Source: Bacteroidota bacterium (GTDB lineage Bacteria; Bacteroidota; Bacteroidia; Bacteroidales; F082). Taken from it: DNA of 64,000 nucleotides. Of this stretch, positions 63,346 through 64,000 are shown in pieces. The stretch covers positions 19,564 to 83,563 of the forward strand of contig JAHIUX010000064.1 of the NCBI GenBank assembly GCA_018816765.1. Reading direction: 5' to 3'. The number at the start of each line of letters is the position of its first letter. Positions within the stretch are counted from its first letter, which is position 1. The notes beneath the pieces were generated by a model, which saw only the letters and a program-made list of their open reading frames with translations, was not told the DNA's origin and made no database searches. Position numbers and translations under genes: made by a program.

Positions 63346-63720
63346 ATGGAAGAACAAAATTCTATTTCAAAGATCATCCTTGATAAAGCGTTCGAGGTTC
63401 ATAAAGTCCTTGGTCCGGGATTGCTTGAATCCGCATATGAAGAATGCTTATCCTATGAACTTACACATGCCGGACTGCTTGTTGAAAGACAGAAACCGCT
63501 TCCCGTAATTTATAAGGAACTGTTGCTTGAACATGGGTATAGGGCTGATATCATTGTGGAGAATAAGGTAATTATCGAATTGAAATGTGTGGAGGCCATT
63601 GCAGATATTCATATTGCACAGGCATTGACATATTTAAAATTCAGTAATCTGAGACTCGCCCTGATTCTGAATTTCAATGTTAAACAGTTAAAAGATGGTA
63701 TTCGCAGGTTAATCATGTAA
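63346..63720 (+). CDS. GxxExxY protein
   Basis: Encodes 124 residues. The eponymous motif is GLLESAY near residue 27, preceded by AFEVHKVLGPGL. The C-terminal half contains RADIIVENKVIIELKCVEAI, a D-(E)xK-like pattern similar to PD-(D/E)XK nucleases, and ends LNFNVKQLKDGIRRLI. The family is common in Bacteroidota and in bacteria with many gene transfers; its function is unknown. Flanked by regions without genes. Confidence 0.9.
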   Translation: MEEQNSISKIILDKAFEVHKVLGPGLLESAYEECLSYELTHAGLLVERQKPLPVIYKELLLEHGYRADIIVENKVIIELKCVEAIADIHIAQALTYLKFSNLRLALILNFNVKQLKDGIRRLIM

Positions 63721-63834
63721 TTATTAAGGTGAAACTTTTACTCCTGTTTATGAAGATTAAGGGGGCAATAAGTGCTCGTTGACACCATCTGGTAATCACC
63801 ATACAACGCATTGACAAAACATCACACGATTGAT

Positions 63835-64000
63835 CTCGTTGTGTTCGTTGTGCCTTCTTAGTGTCCGTTGTGTCCAAATATTTTCAGGGTCACAAAGATC
63901 ACGAAGCTTGCACAAAGTGCTCAAAGAAATAACCCAGATAACCTTCAATTACCCTCGTTGTGTTCGTTGTGTCTTCTTTGTGTTCGTTGTGTCCAAATAT
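63835..64000 (+). repeat. Two 47-bp direct repeats rich in GTTGTGT at the window edge
   Basis: Copies at 63835-63881 and 63954-64000 differ at three or four positions and are separated by 72 bp, which hold the related inverted words CACAAAGATCAC and GCACAAAG. The repeat may continue beyond the window. Confidence 0.85.

Noticed and set aside
63171..63377. Minus-strand open frame of 68 codons overlapping the GxxExxY start
   Set aside because: Overlaps a well-supported gene in antisense and shows no motif or start context.

Overview
The window is a 64 kb stretch of a Bacteroidota chromosome, most likely of the order Bacteroidales or a close relative. This rests on many TAnnTTTG-type -7 promoter elements, a GldH gliding lipoprotein, a UpxY/NusG-like antiterminator, a DUF3109 protein, the acpP-fabF-rnc-(IPExxxVDY)-pyk cluster, carboxypeptidase-regulatory-like exported proteins, a long type of IleRS, and the near absence of Shine-Dalgarno sequences. 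No rRNA, tRNA, CRISPR array, intact insertion sequence or prophage was seen. Gene density is high, and most of the content is housekeeping.

Layout. 0-3.3 kb: two small exported proteins, a LuxE-like acyltransferase, and a coupled NUDIX-SRAP pair. 3.4-4.6 kb: two small secreted proteins built from three 32-residue DIPFNT repeats. 4.8-12 kb: RNase R, a fused oligopeptide ABC ATPase, a ComF-like protein, an EEP hydrolase and MscL. 12-18.4 kb: a BlaI/BlaR1-like regulatory pair and a four-gene MacAB-like export operon. 18.5-23.2 kb: a DUF819 membrane protein, viroplasmin-RNase H, a purple-acid-phosphatase-like enzyme and pyrophosphatase. 23.2-28.1 kb: a short polysaccharide export block (Wza-like, Wzc-like, UpxY-like, epimerase). 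28.2-32.3 kb: GldH, a third DIPFNT-repeat protein, and an operon of a hypothetical protein, an M28 peptidase, an unlisted 46-residue membrane protein and RsmI. 32.4-41.9 kb: thymidine kinase, a PPIase, PheS, the pyk-rnc-fabF-acpP cluster and TopA. 42-48.8 kb: an arginase-fold protein, RuvC, a flippase-like protein with a glycosyltransferase, ornithine carbamoyltransferase, DUF3109 and ferritin. 48.9-58.1 kb: ATP synthase in two blocks, atpBEFHAG and atpDC, separated by two opposite-strand lipoprotein genes and repeat-rich DNA. 58.3-64 kb: LspA, a TraR/DksA-like protein, IleRS and a GxxExxY protein.

The strongest candidate for an undescribed system is the set of three DIPFNT-repeat genes at 3.5, 4.2 and 28.9 kb. 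Each encodes a signal peptide followed by exactly three copies of a 32-residue unit. Each is preceded by the same 23-bp element (ACAGTTTTGTTCG, then four or five variable bases, then a GAACA half-site), and then, 76-78 bp further down, by an identical TTTGGCACG element at the promoter. The near-fixed geometry at two separated loci points to a small co-regulated family, possibly under a sigma-54-type or otherwise activator-dependent promoter. The function of the proteins cannot be told from the sequence.

Other points worth checking are tandem BlaI-type operators with a third matching palindrome at the far end of the operon, 66-bp tandem palindromic repeats whose core recurs 8 kb away, a 14-fold Gly-Tyr tail on the tyrosine kinase, an arginase-fold protein lacking about half of its metal ligands, and a hairpin between atpE and atpF.
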